Source: Coriobacteriales bacterium (lineage in GTDB: Bacteria > Actinomycetota > Coriobacteriia > Coriobacteriales > UBA8131). Taken from it: a DNA stretch of 7,256 nt. The translations under genes and the position numbers were made by a program. Where the stretch lies: NCBI GenBank assembly GCA_031256575.1, contig JAIRQI010000054.1, positions 1 to 7,256 on the forward strand, in the 5' to 3' direction. Below the pieces are notes generated by a model that saw nothing but the letters and a program-made list of their open reading frames with translations, was not told where the DNA came from and made no database searches. This document shows positions 1 through 5,278 of the stretch, piece after piece; position 1 is the first letter of the stretch; every line of letters begins with the position of its first letter.

Positions 1-14
1 ATACTATTGACTTA

Positions 15-44
15 AGGGCTGCTATATCGGCAGCCCTGTTTTTT
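15..44 (+). terminator. Rho-independent terminator upstream of cysM
   Basis: GGGCTGC (16-22) pairs perfectly with GCAGCCC (30-36) across a 7-base loop. A15-T37 can extend the stem, and a run ending in six T (39-44) follows. This is a textbook intrinsic terminator on the plus strand. It either ends a gene left of the window or is the terminator half of a leader that controls cysM, whose ribosome binding site begins only 26 bases later. The 14 bases visible before it show no T-box or S-box motif, so the choice cannot be made here. Confidence 0.85.
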
Positions 45-69
45 CAGCTACAATACCTCAGAACAGATT

Positions 70-74
70 GGAGA
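70..74 (+). promoter_or_regulatory. Ribosome binding site deciding the cysM start
   Basis: GGAGA lies 1 base before the ATG at 76 and 4 bases before the ATG at 79. The first spacing is too short for normal initiation, so the second of the two adjacent ATG codons is preferred. Confidence 0.6.
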
Positions 75-78
75 CATG

Positions 79-975
79 ATGATTTATAGCGATATCCTAG
101 ATACTATTGGCAACACCCCATTGGTCCGTATCAATAAGATGAACCCCAACCCCGCTGTCGAGCTGCTGGCCAAGGTCGAAGGCTTCAATCCAACCGGCAG
201 CATCAAAGACCGAATTGCCTTGAAGATGATCGAACAGGCCGAGGCTGAAGGGGTCTTGAATAAAGATAAGATTATCATTGAGGCAACCTCAGGTAATACC
301 GGCATCGGTTTGGCGATGATTGCTGCGGTACGAGGATATCGTGTACAGATAGTCATGAGCTCAGCAGTATCAGTCGAGCGACAGAAGATGATTAGGGCCT
401 TTGGCAGCGAGATTATCCTGACGGCAGCCGAGCTGGGGACCGATGGAGCTATCATCAAAGCCAAGGAGCTGGTAGCTGCTGATCCCGATCACTACTTCAA
501 CCCCAACCAGTTCTCCAATGAGTACAACAAAATCGCCCATTACAAGACCACGGCAGAAGAAATTTGGGAGCAGACCGACGGTCGCATCACCCACTTTGTC
601 TCGGCACTAGGAACTTCCGGAACCCTGATGGGCGTGGGCATGATGCTCAAAGAGCGTAACCCTCAAGTTAAGATTATCGAGGCCCAGCCGGTCAAAGGGC
701 ACTACATCCAGGGACTGAAGAGCTTAGAAGAAGCTATCGTACCGGAGATCTACGACATCCGGGAGATTGATGAGAGCATTCTCATTGACACTGAGGAAGC
801 CTATGCGATGGCCAGACGGGTAGTCAGCGAAGAAGGTATCTTCGTTGGCATGTCCAGTGGAGCAGCGATGATTGCTGCCTTAACCATCGCCGAGCGCCTG
901 CAAGAGGGCTTGATTGTCGTAATCTTTCCTGATCGCGGTGAGAAGTATCTGAGCACCGACCTCTTCTTGGTCTGA
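79..975 (+). CDS. cysM: PLP-dependent cysteine synthase, CysM type
   Basis: Cytosolic pyridoxal-phosphate enzyme of fold type II that makes L-cysteine from an activated serine and sulfide (or thiosulfate in CysM enzymes). Numbering from the ATG at 79, I see IGNTPLV near residue 10, the PLP lysine K43 in NPTGSIKDR, the substrate loop EATSGNTG (68-75), the PLP-phosphate loop GTSGT (178-182) and DRGEKYLST near the C-terminus. The stretches EATSGNTG, GRITHFVS and DRGxxYLST match my recollection of E. coli CysM better than CysK. NPTGSIKDR, GTxGTLMG and the L-(K/R)-x-x-x-E-x-x-VPE-x-YD segment recall Mycobacterium tuberculosis CysM, which uses O-phosphoserine. At 298 residues it is full length. It is preceded by a terminator hairpin and stands alone on this strand. 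Substrate choice (O-acetylserine, O-phosphoserine or thiosulfate) is open; family membership is firm. Confidence 0.93.
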   Translation: MIYSDILDTIGNTPLVRINKMNPNPAVELLAKVEGFNPTGSIKDRIALKMIEQAEAEGVLNKDKIIIEATSGNTGIGLAMIAAVRGYRVQIVMSSAVSVERQKMIRAFGSEIILTAAELGTDGAIIKAKELVAADPDHYFNPNQFSNEYNKIAHYKTTAEEIWEQTDGRITHFVSALGTSGTLMGVGMMLKERNPQVKIIEAQPVKGHYIQGLKSLEEAIVPEIYDIREIDESILIDTEEAYAMARRVVSEEGIFVGMSSGAAMIAALTIAERLQEGLIVVIFPDRGEKYLSTDLFLV

Positions 976-976
976 G

Positions 977-1053
977 CAGCTTTAGCTTCTCCCGTCTAGG
1001 ACAGGCAGTTAAAGTATCTCCCTTACAGAGCTAATCAGCTTTAGCTCCTCCGT
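977..1053. repeat. Direct repeat CAGCTTTAGCT-YCTCC, two copies
   Basis: CAGCTTTAGCTTCTCCCGT (977-995) recurs as CAGCTTTAGCTCCTCCGT (1036-1053), differing by a T/C change and one base of length. Both lie directly after the cysM stop codon. No function is evident. A gene-end repeat or a binding-site pair are both possible. Confidence 0.5.
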
Positions 1054-1062
1054 ATAAGATAA

Positions 1063-1075
1063 CTGCTTGAAGCAG
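1063..1075. repeat. Perfect 6-bp dyad CTGCTT-g-AAGCAG
   Basis: CTGCTT and AAGCAG are reverse complements around a single central base. Such a compact dyad suits a protein-binding site better than an RNA hairpin, because the loop would be too small. It lies between cysM and the first URO-D gene. Nothing ties it to a particular regulator. Confidence 0.35.
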
Positions 1076-1087
1076 CAAATCTCTATC

Positions 1088-1107
1088 TAACAGCTCGTAA
1101 CAGCTCG
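1088..1107. repeat. Tandem duplication of TAACAGCTCG
   Basis: Two exact, abutting copies of the 10-mer TAACAGCTCG (1088-1097 and 1098-1107). This is probably slippage or local duplication in non-coding DNA. Confidence 0.6.
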
Positions 1108-1113
1108 CACTAT

Positions 1114-1138
1114 GCCTGGCTACTACCAGGCGTTCTTG
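1114..1138 (+). terminator. Possible weak terminator after cysM
   Basis: GCCTGG (1114-1119) pairs with CCAGGC (1126-1131) over a 6-base loop, and GTTCTTG follows. The stem is sound but the T tract is poor, and it lies about 140 bases past the cysM stop. It could end the cysM transcript or be an unrelated hairpin in the leader of the next gene. The rest of the spacer to 1228 shows no promoter I would stand by. Confidence 0.35.
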
Positions 1139-1228
1139 AATGCATTCTGCACATCTGAGCTAAGACAAAGCGAATTCTCCACTACACTGGTGCTTATCAC
1201 CCTCTATATCGGGCAGGGACAATGAATT

Positions 1229-1233
1229 GGAGG
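1229..1233 (+). promoter_or_regulatory. Ribosome binding site deciding the start of the first URO-D gene
   Basis: GGAGG ends 5 bases before ATG at 1239. The upstream in-frame TTG at 1227 overlaps this site and so cannot be the start. Confidence 0.85.
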
Positions 1234-1238
1234 AAACC

Positions 1239-2264
1239 ATGCAAAATCTTAGTCCAAGAGAAAACGTCTTGAAGGTCTACAGTGGAGAGATTCCAGACTG
1301 GGTACCGGTTGCTGAGCAGTCTTTCTCCATGTGCATGCCGATGGCAGTGCTATCGGGTGGGCCAGGAACCGCGCTGGAACCAGGAACAATCATCTACACC
1401 ATTCTCGGAACACCGCATGTCATTCCACCGGATACCAATATCGGCCCGATGCCGATTCCCGGTCAGCCTCAGATACCAGACATCAACAACTGGCGCAAAT
1501 ATCTGAAATACCCCTTCCCCAGCATCGATGCGATGGATTGGTCACGCGACATTGAAGCTGCCAAGCATGTCGACCGGGAGACTCGTGCGGTGGAGGCCTT
1601 GGTCGGTGGTACTGCTTTTTCAGGAGCCCCATACAACGCGATGGTCGATATGATGGGTCACGAAGGAGCCAGTATAGCCATGCTGACTGATGAGGAAAAG
1701 GATTCCTGGCATGAGCTAATTGGCTTCCTAACCGATTACGAGGTGCGGATAATTACTCGTCTGATTGAAATCTACCAACCCGACATCGTCTGCACCTGCG
1801 ACGATTTAGCTACTGCCCATGGACCCTTCATGTCACCAGCTACTTATCGGGAGATGGTCAAGCCCTACCAGCGTCGGATTATCCAATGCATCATCGATGC
1901 TGGCTGTATTGCTGAGCTGCACTGCTGTGGCAAGGCTGACTATTTTGTGGATGATTTTGTGGAGATGGGCCTGAAAGCCTGGAACCCGGCACAGATCTTC
2001 AACGACCTAGCCGAGGTCAAGGCTAAGTACGGACGTAGCTTTGTTATCAGCGGCGGTTATGACTCGCAAGGTAAAATCAATGTCGCTGGCGCTGCCGAAG
2101 CCGATGTCCGGGCCTCTATCAGGGACAGCTTTGCCAAGTATGCCCCAGGTGGCGGCTACATCTTCAATACCGGTGGCATGGCTTTAGCCCATGAGCTGGG
2201 AGAAGAACACATGGGTTGGATCTTTGATGAAGCGGAGAAATGCTCGAAACTCTACTACCAGTAG
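1239..2264 (+). CDS. URO-D/MtaA-family methyltransferase-like protein (paralogue 1)
   Basis: A 341-residue protein of the uroporphyrinogen decarboxylase superfamily, in the branch of corrinoid:coenzyme methyltransferases and O-demethylase methyltransferases rather than haem synthesis. Visible marks are the N-terminal LSPRENVLKVYSGEIPDWVP, typical of this branch, the acidic pair D188-D189, and H228-C229-C230-G231. The last fits the His-x-Cys-Gly zinc motif that in MtaA activates a thiol methyl acceptor. At the position where MtaA has its second zinc cysteine (the GGGYIFNTGG stretch, about 304-313) no cysteine is present. It aligns over most of its length with the minus-strand protein at 3880-4881. 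Methyl transfer involving a corrinoid protein is inferred; the substrate is unknown. No corrinoid protein or activase gene adjoins. The neighbour on the right is convergent at 12 bases. True HemE is unlikely because of the zinc motif and N-terminus. Confidence 0.85.
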   Translation: MQNLSPRENVLKVYSGEIPDWVPVAEQSFSMCMPMAVLSGGPGTALEPGTIIYTILGTPHVIPPDTNIGPMPIPGQPQIPDINNWRKYLKYPFPSIDAMDWSRDIEAAKHVDRETRAVEALVGGTAFSGAPYNAMVDMMGHEGASIAMLTDEEKDSWHELIGFLTDYEVRIITRLIEIYQPDIVCTCDDLATAHGPFMSPATYREMVKPYQRRIIQCIIDAGCIAELHCCGKADYFVDDFVEMGLKAWNPAQIFNDLAEVKAKYGRSFVISGGYDSQGKINVAGAAEADVRASIRDSFAKYAPGGGYIFNTGGMALAHELGEEHMGWIFDEAEKCSKLYYQ

Positions 2265-2276
2265 AGCTAAAAACCT

Positions 2277-3095
2277 TTACTGCAAGCCGTAGTTGGCTCG
2301 CTGTCGAGCAAAGCTGGCCAGGATATCTGGCCGCTCGGCATCCATCAGGTCTTTGAAGAAACCGCTATATGAATAAGTCAGGTCCTCAATAGGTTTATTG
2401 AGGACCTGTTCGGCATAAGCCTCAAATACTGCGAAATTCTGCTGATAGACATGCATTGAGTTGGAGGTCTGAGCATAAGTGCCAACTGGCACACCTAGCT
2501 GCTCAGCAAGCCGTTCTTGCAGGCAAATCAAAGCGAAGGCATTCATAAAGAATGCCTGAGCAAAATCATTGCTACGAAATAAGACACAGATATCCAGCTT
2601 GCCATCTCGTACTAGAAACTGGATGCTTTGCAAGCAAGCTGGATTAGCCAGTTGGCTGTCTCTAGCATTGTCGCGGATGCCGATGACCGCCCGGCGTGAA
2701 GACATCTCCGGGTTTCTTTGCAGCTCATCAATTACAAAAGCCAGCTGGTCTTCTGGTTTAGTCATGCGATGATGATAGGTGTAGTCTTCTAAAGCCTCAA
2801 AGCGGCCATCGCGCTCGATTTGCACATCAACAGCAAAGTCTAAGATACCATCCAGTATCTCCAGACGGTACTGCTCCAGCTCCCGTGGCCCACAGATGGC
2901 TAGTTTGCTAATCCGCGGTTCCCGTAGCGGCTCTTCGATATGAATTGTCATCCGAGCTTCCAGCTGCTGGTAGGATGGTAGATTCTTCAGATTCCAGTCT
3001 GTGCAATCAGCCAGCTGGCCTTCTGAGAGCAGCCGAACAATTCCTTGATGATAGGCATCCGGTAAAGTCTGTCCTTCGATGAAAATATCTTTCAT
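2277..3095 (-). CDS. Archaeal-type thymidylate synthase-like protein
   Basis: A 272-residue ThyA-superfamily protein. ThyA methylates dUMP to dTMP with methylenetetrahydrofolate. Key residues match E. coli ThyA at a constant offset of 8: R134-R135 (E. coli 126/127), nucleophile C154 (146), R174 (166), D177 (169), N185 (177), H215 (207) and Y217 (209). N185, rather than Asp, points to a uracil-type base, not cytosine. The PACLQSIQF and VLFRSNDF wording, EPLREPRI and YTYHHRM recall the putative thymidylate synthases of methanogens rather than bacterial ThyA. The E. coli segment holding E58 and W80 has no clear counterpart and the C-terminus (YGLQ) differs, so the folate side is unproven. A nucleotide hydroxymethylase is the alternative. 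GGGAG sits 5 bases before the ATG. It lies 70 bases downstream of the flavodoxin gene on the same strand, probably in one transcript. Confidence 0.82.
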   Translation of the reverse strand: MKDIFIEGQTLPDAYHQGIVRLLSEGQLADCTDWNLKNLPSYQQLEARMTIHIEEPLREPRISKLAICGPRELEQYRLEILDGILDFAVDVQIERDGRFEALEDYTYHHRMTKPEDQLAFVIDELQRNPEMSSRRAVIGIRDNARDSQLANPACLQSIQFLVRDGKLDICVLFRSNDFAQAFFMNAFALICLQERLAEQLGVPVGTYAQTSNSMHVYQQNFAVFEAYAEQVLNKPIEDLTYSYSGFFKDLMDAERPDILASFARQRANYGLQ

Positions 3096-3165
3096 TTAGT
3101 CTCCCAGTCAGCAACAGTACGGTTTACCAGGGTGGTATGCGACAGAGGCAAACACGATTGTAGCT

Positions 3166-3636
3166 TTATTCAGACATTTGCTCAACGAACTCGTCAATAG
3201 CCTGGTTGTCGATGGTGTCTATATCTGACTTGATCTTAGCGACCAGTCGGATGATCGAACGCTCAGCAAAACCAAGTTTAGACATGACAACCCGTCCCCC
3301 CAAGAAGGCACTGGCTTGAGCTTGGTCGATCAGTTCGGCTGGGTAGGCAGCTTGCAGTTCAGCCTGGCGTTGGTCGGTCGCTTGCAGCATACCGCTGATA
3401 AACAGGCCCAAACGTTTCTTAGATAAATCAACAGTTTCAAGAAACTCATTCATCTGAGCCACTTTACGCCCAGCATAGATGCCACTACCAAGAATCACAG
3501 TGTCGTAGTCGCTTAAGTCAGGCTGGCCAGCAGCTAAATCAAACAAACTGGCTTGAGAGCCGAGTTTCAGGGCAAGACGCTGGGCAATCTCGGCTGTTGC
3601 ACCATGTTTGCTGGCATAAACGATTGCTGTCTTCAC
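3166..3636 (-). CDS. Flavodoxin-domain protein, HemG-like
   Basis: A 156-residue cytosolic flavoprotein fold. The FMN-phosphate loop is YASKHGAT (residues 7-14) and the isoalloxazine loop is GSGIYAG (50-56). The C-terminal FLGGRVVMSKLGFAERSIIRLVAK resembles the tail of the HemG type of protoporphyrinogen oxidase, so the protein belongs to the group of flavodoxins annotated as HemG-like. In bacteria without haem synthesis such proteins are general electron carriers, and no haem genes appear here. I chose the GTG at 3636 because GGGGGA (3641-3646) ends 4 bases before it; the in-frame TTG at 3648 overlaps this site. The thymidylate synthase-like gene follows 70 bases downstream on the same strand. 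A role in supplying electrons to that enzyme is conceivable but unsupported. No convincing promoter is visible upstream, only a lone TACAAT. Confidence 0.85.
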   Translation of the reverse strand: MKTAIVYASKHGATAEIAQRLALKLGSQASLFDLAAGQPDLSDYDTVILGSGIYAGRKVAQMNEFLETVDLSKKRLGLFISGMLQATDQRQAELQAAYPAELIDQAQASAFLGGRVVMSKLGFAERSIIRLVAKIKSDIDTIDNQAIDEFVEQMSE

Positions 3637-3640
3637 TAAA

Positions 3641-3646
3641 TCCCCC
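3641..3646 (-). promoter_or_regulatory. Ribosome binding site deciding the flavodoxin start
   Basis: On the minus strand, GGGGGA is followed by TTTA and then GTG. This favours the GTG start at 3636 over the TTG at 3648, whose own codon adjoins the G run. Confidence 0.65.
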
Positions 3647-3716
3647 AATGCATCTAACTACTTTGTCTTGTCCATTGTACATTGCAGCGAGCTTACTACT
3701 TGGCAGCAAGCGAATG

Positions 3717-3761
3717 TAAAGAAAAGTACCTCGACTGATAGACCATCAAGTCGAGGCACTT
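3717..3761 (-). terminator. Rho-independent terminator after URO-D paralogue 2
   Basis: On the minus strand AAGTGCCTCGACT (3761-3749) pairs with AGTCGAGGTACTT (3736-3724) over a 12-base loop. All 13 positions pair if one G-U is allowed, and TTCTTT follows the stem, extending its terminal TT into a T-rich tail. On the plus strand the G-U becomes an A-C mismatch and no T tract follows, so the signal is directional. It ends the transcript from the gene at 4881-3880, about 120 bases past its stop codon, and would shield the flavodoxin gene from read-through. Confidence 0.8.
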
Positions 3762-3838
3762 CAGGTATTTTCTTAGGTACTTCAGAAGTGCTTCAGGTAC
3801 TTCCTAGGTACTTCAAAGAGTTACTTCAGAGGTACTTC
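3754..3838. repeat. Array of degenerate GAAGTACCT repeats
   Basis: Read on the plus strand, AGGTACTTC occurs exactly at 3775-3783, 3795-3803, 3806-3814 and 3830-3838. Variants are AGGCACTTC (3754-3762), AGGTATTTTC (3764-3773), AAGTGCTTC (3786-3794) and GTTACTTC (3820-3827). Starts are 8 to 14 bases apart, mostly 10 to 12, so near one helical turn. The leftmost unit is also one arm of the adjoining terminator, and the other arm carries the inverse sequence. The array is non-coding on both strands by eye, as units of this length shift frame, and lies in the 3' untranslated region of URO-D paralogue 2. Confidence 0.75.
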
Positions 3839-3879
3839 GGGCACTACCGAGGTGCTCTGCTAACTCAAAGGGAGCCAGT

Positions 3880-4881
3880 CTATTTGTAGTACTTATCCTT
3901 ATTCAACTCATACTCATCGCGAATCCAAGCGCTACGAGTGGTAGCGACCTCATCGTCGGCGCTTCCCATGACCCGGCCACCGAAGGCATAACCACCACCT
4001 GGAGCCAGCGTATCCATAGACTTGCGCACTTCAGCACGAATCTGTTCCTCGGTGGTATCAGGCCAGGATACGAAGCCATTGTTCTCAAAGCCTCCACAGA
4101 TTAGCAGCTTGTCTCCAAACTGAGCTTTGATTGCTGGTAGGTCATTATATGTCGGCTGAGCAGGATCCCAGGCATCGAAGCCCATATCAACGATAAATGG
4201 TACGAAGGGAGCAAAAGCCCCGCAGTTATGATGCTGAGCGGGTATCCCAGCTTCTTTGAAAAGAGCAACATTGGCTCGCCACATCGGTTCGAAGATATCC
4301 AAAAACATCGCTTCCGAGACAAAGGGGCGCAGCTCATGGGCTATATCGTCACCCATAGTCATAACATCCGGCTTGTAGTAATAGAGCAACTTTTTGCCGA
4401 TCTCCAGATTCATCTCTAGAAGAAAGTTGAGCAGAGCCTTAACTTCTTCAGGTTCCTCCACACAAGCGATCAAGGCATTGGTGAATCCCATAAAATAAGT
4501 CAGATTCATAAAATAGCCATTGCCTAAAGTACCCATGCAGAACTTGATCAATTCTGGGTCACGTTTGGCCAGGTCGCGTGTGGAGCAGAACTCCCAGTCA
4601 ATATTATCAAGAACTGCTGGGCGCTTGATGATATCGCGCCATTTGCTGATGTCTTCTAAGATGAAGACATCCGGCTTAGGAATAGGTCCGCTATTCCATT
4701 CCATGACCATTGGTACGCCAAACATGTCGGTGAACTCTGCGGCTAGGGGAGCAGACATATCAAAGCCTAGCCCATCCGGAGCGACGATATTTGCGAAGCC
4801 TTCATAACCCCAAGGTACCCATTCTGGAATTTGGTGGTTGAGGGCTCGCAGTAGATTTTCCTTTGGTGTCAAGTGCGCCAT
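3880..4881 (-). CDS. URO-D/MtaA-family methyltransferase-like protein (paralogue 2)
   Basis: A 333-residue paralogue of the protein at 1239-2264. Shared stretches include TPKENLLRALNHQIPEWVP at the N-terminus, PDVMTMGDDI (171-180), H218-N219-C220-G221 as the His-x-Cys-Gly zinc motif, and DMGFDAWDPAQPTYNDL (232-248). As in paralogue 1, the GGGYAFGG stretch (295-302) has no cysteine where MtaA has its third ligand. The N-terminal wording is that of methyltransferases in acetogen O-demethylase systems, so demethylation of a methoxylated or methylated compound onto a corrinoid protein is a reasonable inference; the substrate is unknown. GGAGG (4888-4892) lies 6 bases before the ATG. A terminator and repeat array follow the gene, and the MerR gene lies upstream on the same strand, separated by its own likely terminator and about 400 bases. 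Confidence 0.85.
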   Translation of the reverse strand: MAHLTPKENLLRALNHQIPEWVPWGYEGFANIVAPDGLGFDMSAPLAAEFTDMFGVPMVMEWNSGPIPKPDVFILEDISKWRDIIKRPAVLDNIDWEFCSTRDLAKRDPELIKFCMGTLGNGYFMNLTYFMGFTNALIACVEEPEEVKALLNFLLEMNLEIGKKLLYYYKPDVMTMGDDIAHELRPFVSEAMFLDIFEPMWRANVALFKEAGIPAQHHNCGAFAPFVPFIVDMGFDAWDPAQPTYNDLPAIKAQFGDKLLICGGFENNGFVSWPDTTEEQIRAEVRKSMDTLAPGGGYAFGGRVMGSADDEVATTRSAWIRDEYELNKDKYYK

Positions 4882-4931
4882 AACAAACCTCCTCGATCGA
4901 TCTACCCATTGTTGTGACTGACTGTTGATTG

Positions 4932-4937
4932 ATTATA
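4932..4937 (-). promoter_or_regulatory. Probable -10 box for URO-D paralogue 2
   Basis: A perfect TATAAT on the minus strand about 50 bases before the start codon. At 16 to 20 bases upstream there is no hexamer resembling TTGACA (17-base spacing gives AGATAC), and no extended TG element precedes it. A consensus -10 with no -35 suits an activator-dependent promoter. The resulting leader would be roughly 45 bases long and contains duplicated tetramers such as GATT and GACT. Confidence 0.5.
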
Positions 4938-5057
4938 CTAGGGCAGCATATTGCGTATCTGAGCCTCACCCAATTGACCAAAAAGATGCTGCTAAGGTCG
5001 CAAATTTTCGACAGTTCGTTATACAGCAGTTTTTCTGCAGCCCAGTAGCTCTTGATA

Positions 5058-5120
5058 GCATGCCTCTCAAAGCTAATAAACCAAGACTGCATGCTTCTCA
5101 GTAGCCAAAACCTCCAGACA
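5058..5120. repeat. Imperfect tandem repeat of about 31 bp
   Basis: GCATGCCTCTCA (5058-5069) recurs as GCATGCTTCTCA (5089-5100), 31 bases on. The sequences after each copy can also be aligned (…AATAAACC-AAGACT and …CA-AAACCTCCAGACA), giving units of 31 and 32 bases. A weaker third start, GCATTCTCTAGAGCT, follows at 5121. No function is evident. Confidence 0.45.
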
Positions 5121-5170
5121 GCATTCTCTAGAGCTGCTTGAAAGCCTCATAATACATTCCTTGCAGCAGC

Positions 5171-5209
5171 TAGTAATAAGCCCCTGGATAGTATTTCAAC
5201 CCAGGGGCT
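5171..5209 (-). terminator. Probable merR terminator
   Basis: AGCCCCTGG (5179-5187) and CCAGGGGCT (5201-5209) form a perfect, GC-rich 9-bp stem over a 13-base loop. Read on the minus strand the stem is followed by TATTACTA, a modest T-rich tail, while the plus-strand side is poorer. It lies about 70 bases past the merR stop codon and would separate merR from the URO-D transcript. Confidence 0.6.
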
Positions 5210-5278
5210 AGTAAGTAGATATGGGTAAGCTTTTCGACCGAAGAAGTAGCTCTCGTTCGGATTGAACCAACAGCGGCT

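Larger units (their letters stand above)
4893..5278. other. Non-coding stretch between URO-D paralogue 2 and merR
   Basis: It holds, from the left, the leader and promoter of the URO-D gene, an imperfect tandem repeat and the probable merR terminator. I see no open frame with a ribosome binding site on either strand and no recognisable tRNA, riboswitch or small RNA. A cobalamin riboswitch would have been plausible beside a corrinoid enzyme, but its conserved box is not visible. Confidence 0.55.

Noticed and set aside
1227..1238. TTG at 1227 as the start of the first URO-D gene
   Set aside because: It overlaps the GGAGG ribosome binding site, which is ideally spaced for the ATG at 1239.
1239..2264. 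Haem-pathway uroporphyrinogen decarboxylase (HemE)
   Set aside because: The His-x-Cys-Gly motif and the N-terminus fit the methyltransferase branch of the superfamily, and no haem genes are present. The HemG-like flavodoxin nearby is not enough to infer haem synthesis.
3754..3838. CRISPR array
   Set aside because: Units are about 9 bases, degenerate and nearly abutting, with no unique spacers of CRISPR length and no cas genes.
3668..3889. 73-codon plus-strand open frame across the repeat array
   Set aside because: It runs antisense through the terminator and repeats, has no ribosome binding site, and its residues just reflect the repeated bases.
4802..5092. 96-codon minus-strand open frame upstream of URO-D paralogue 2
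   Set aside because: It crosses the promoter, ribosome binding site and start of the real gene in another frame and has no recognisable protein features.
5238..5260. Hairpin CCGAA/TTCGG just after merR as a terminator
   Set aside because: Only 5 bp with a 13-base loop and no T tract; the 9-bp hairpin at 5179-5209 is a better candidate.
4893..5278. Cobalamin riboswitch in the leader of URO-D paralogue 2
   Set aside because: The predicted leader is only about 45 bases and the conserved cobalamin box is not visible on the minus strand.
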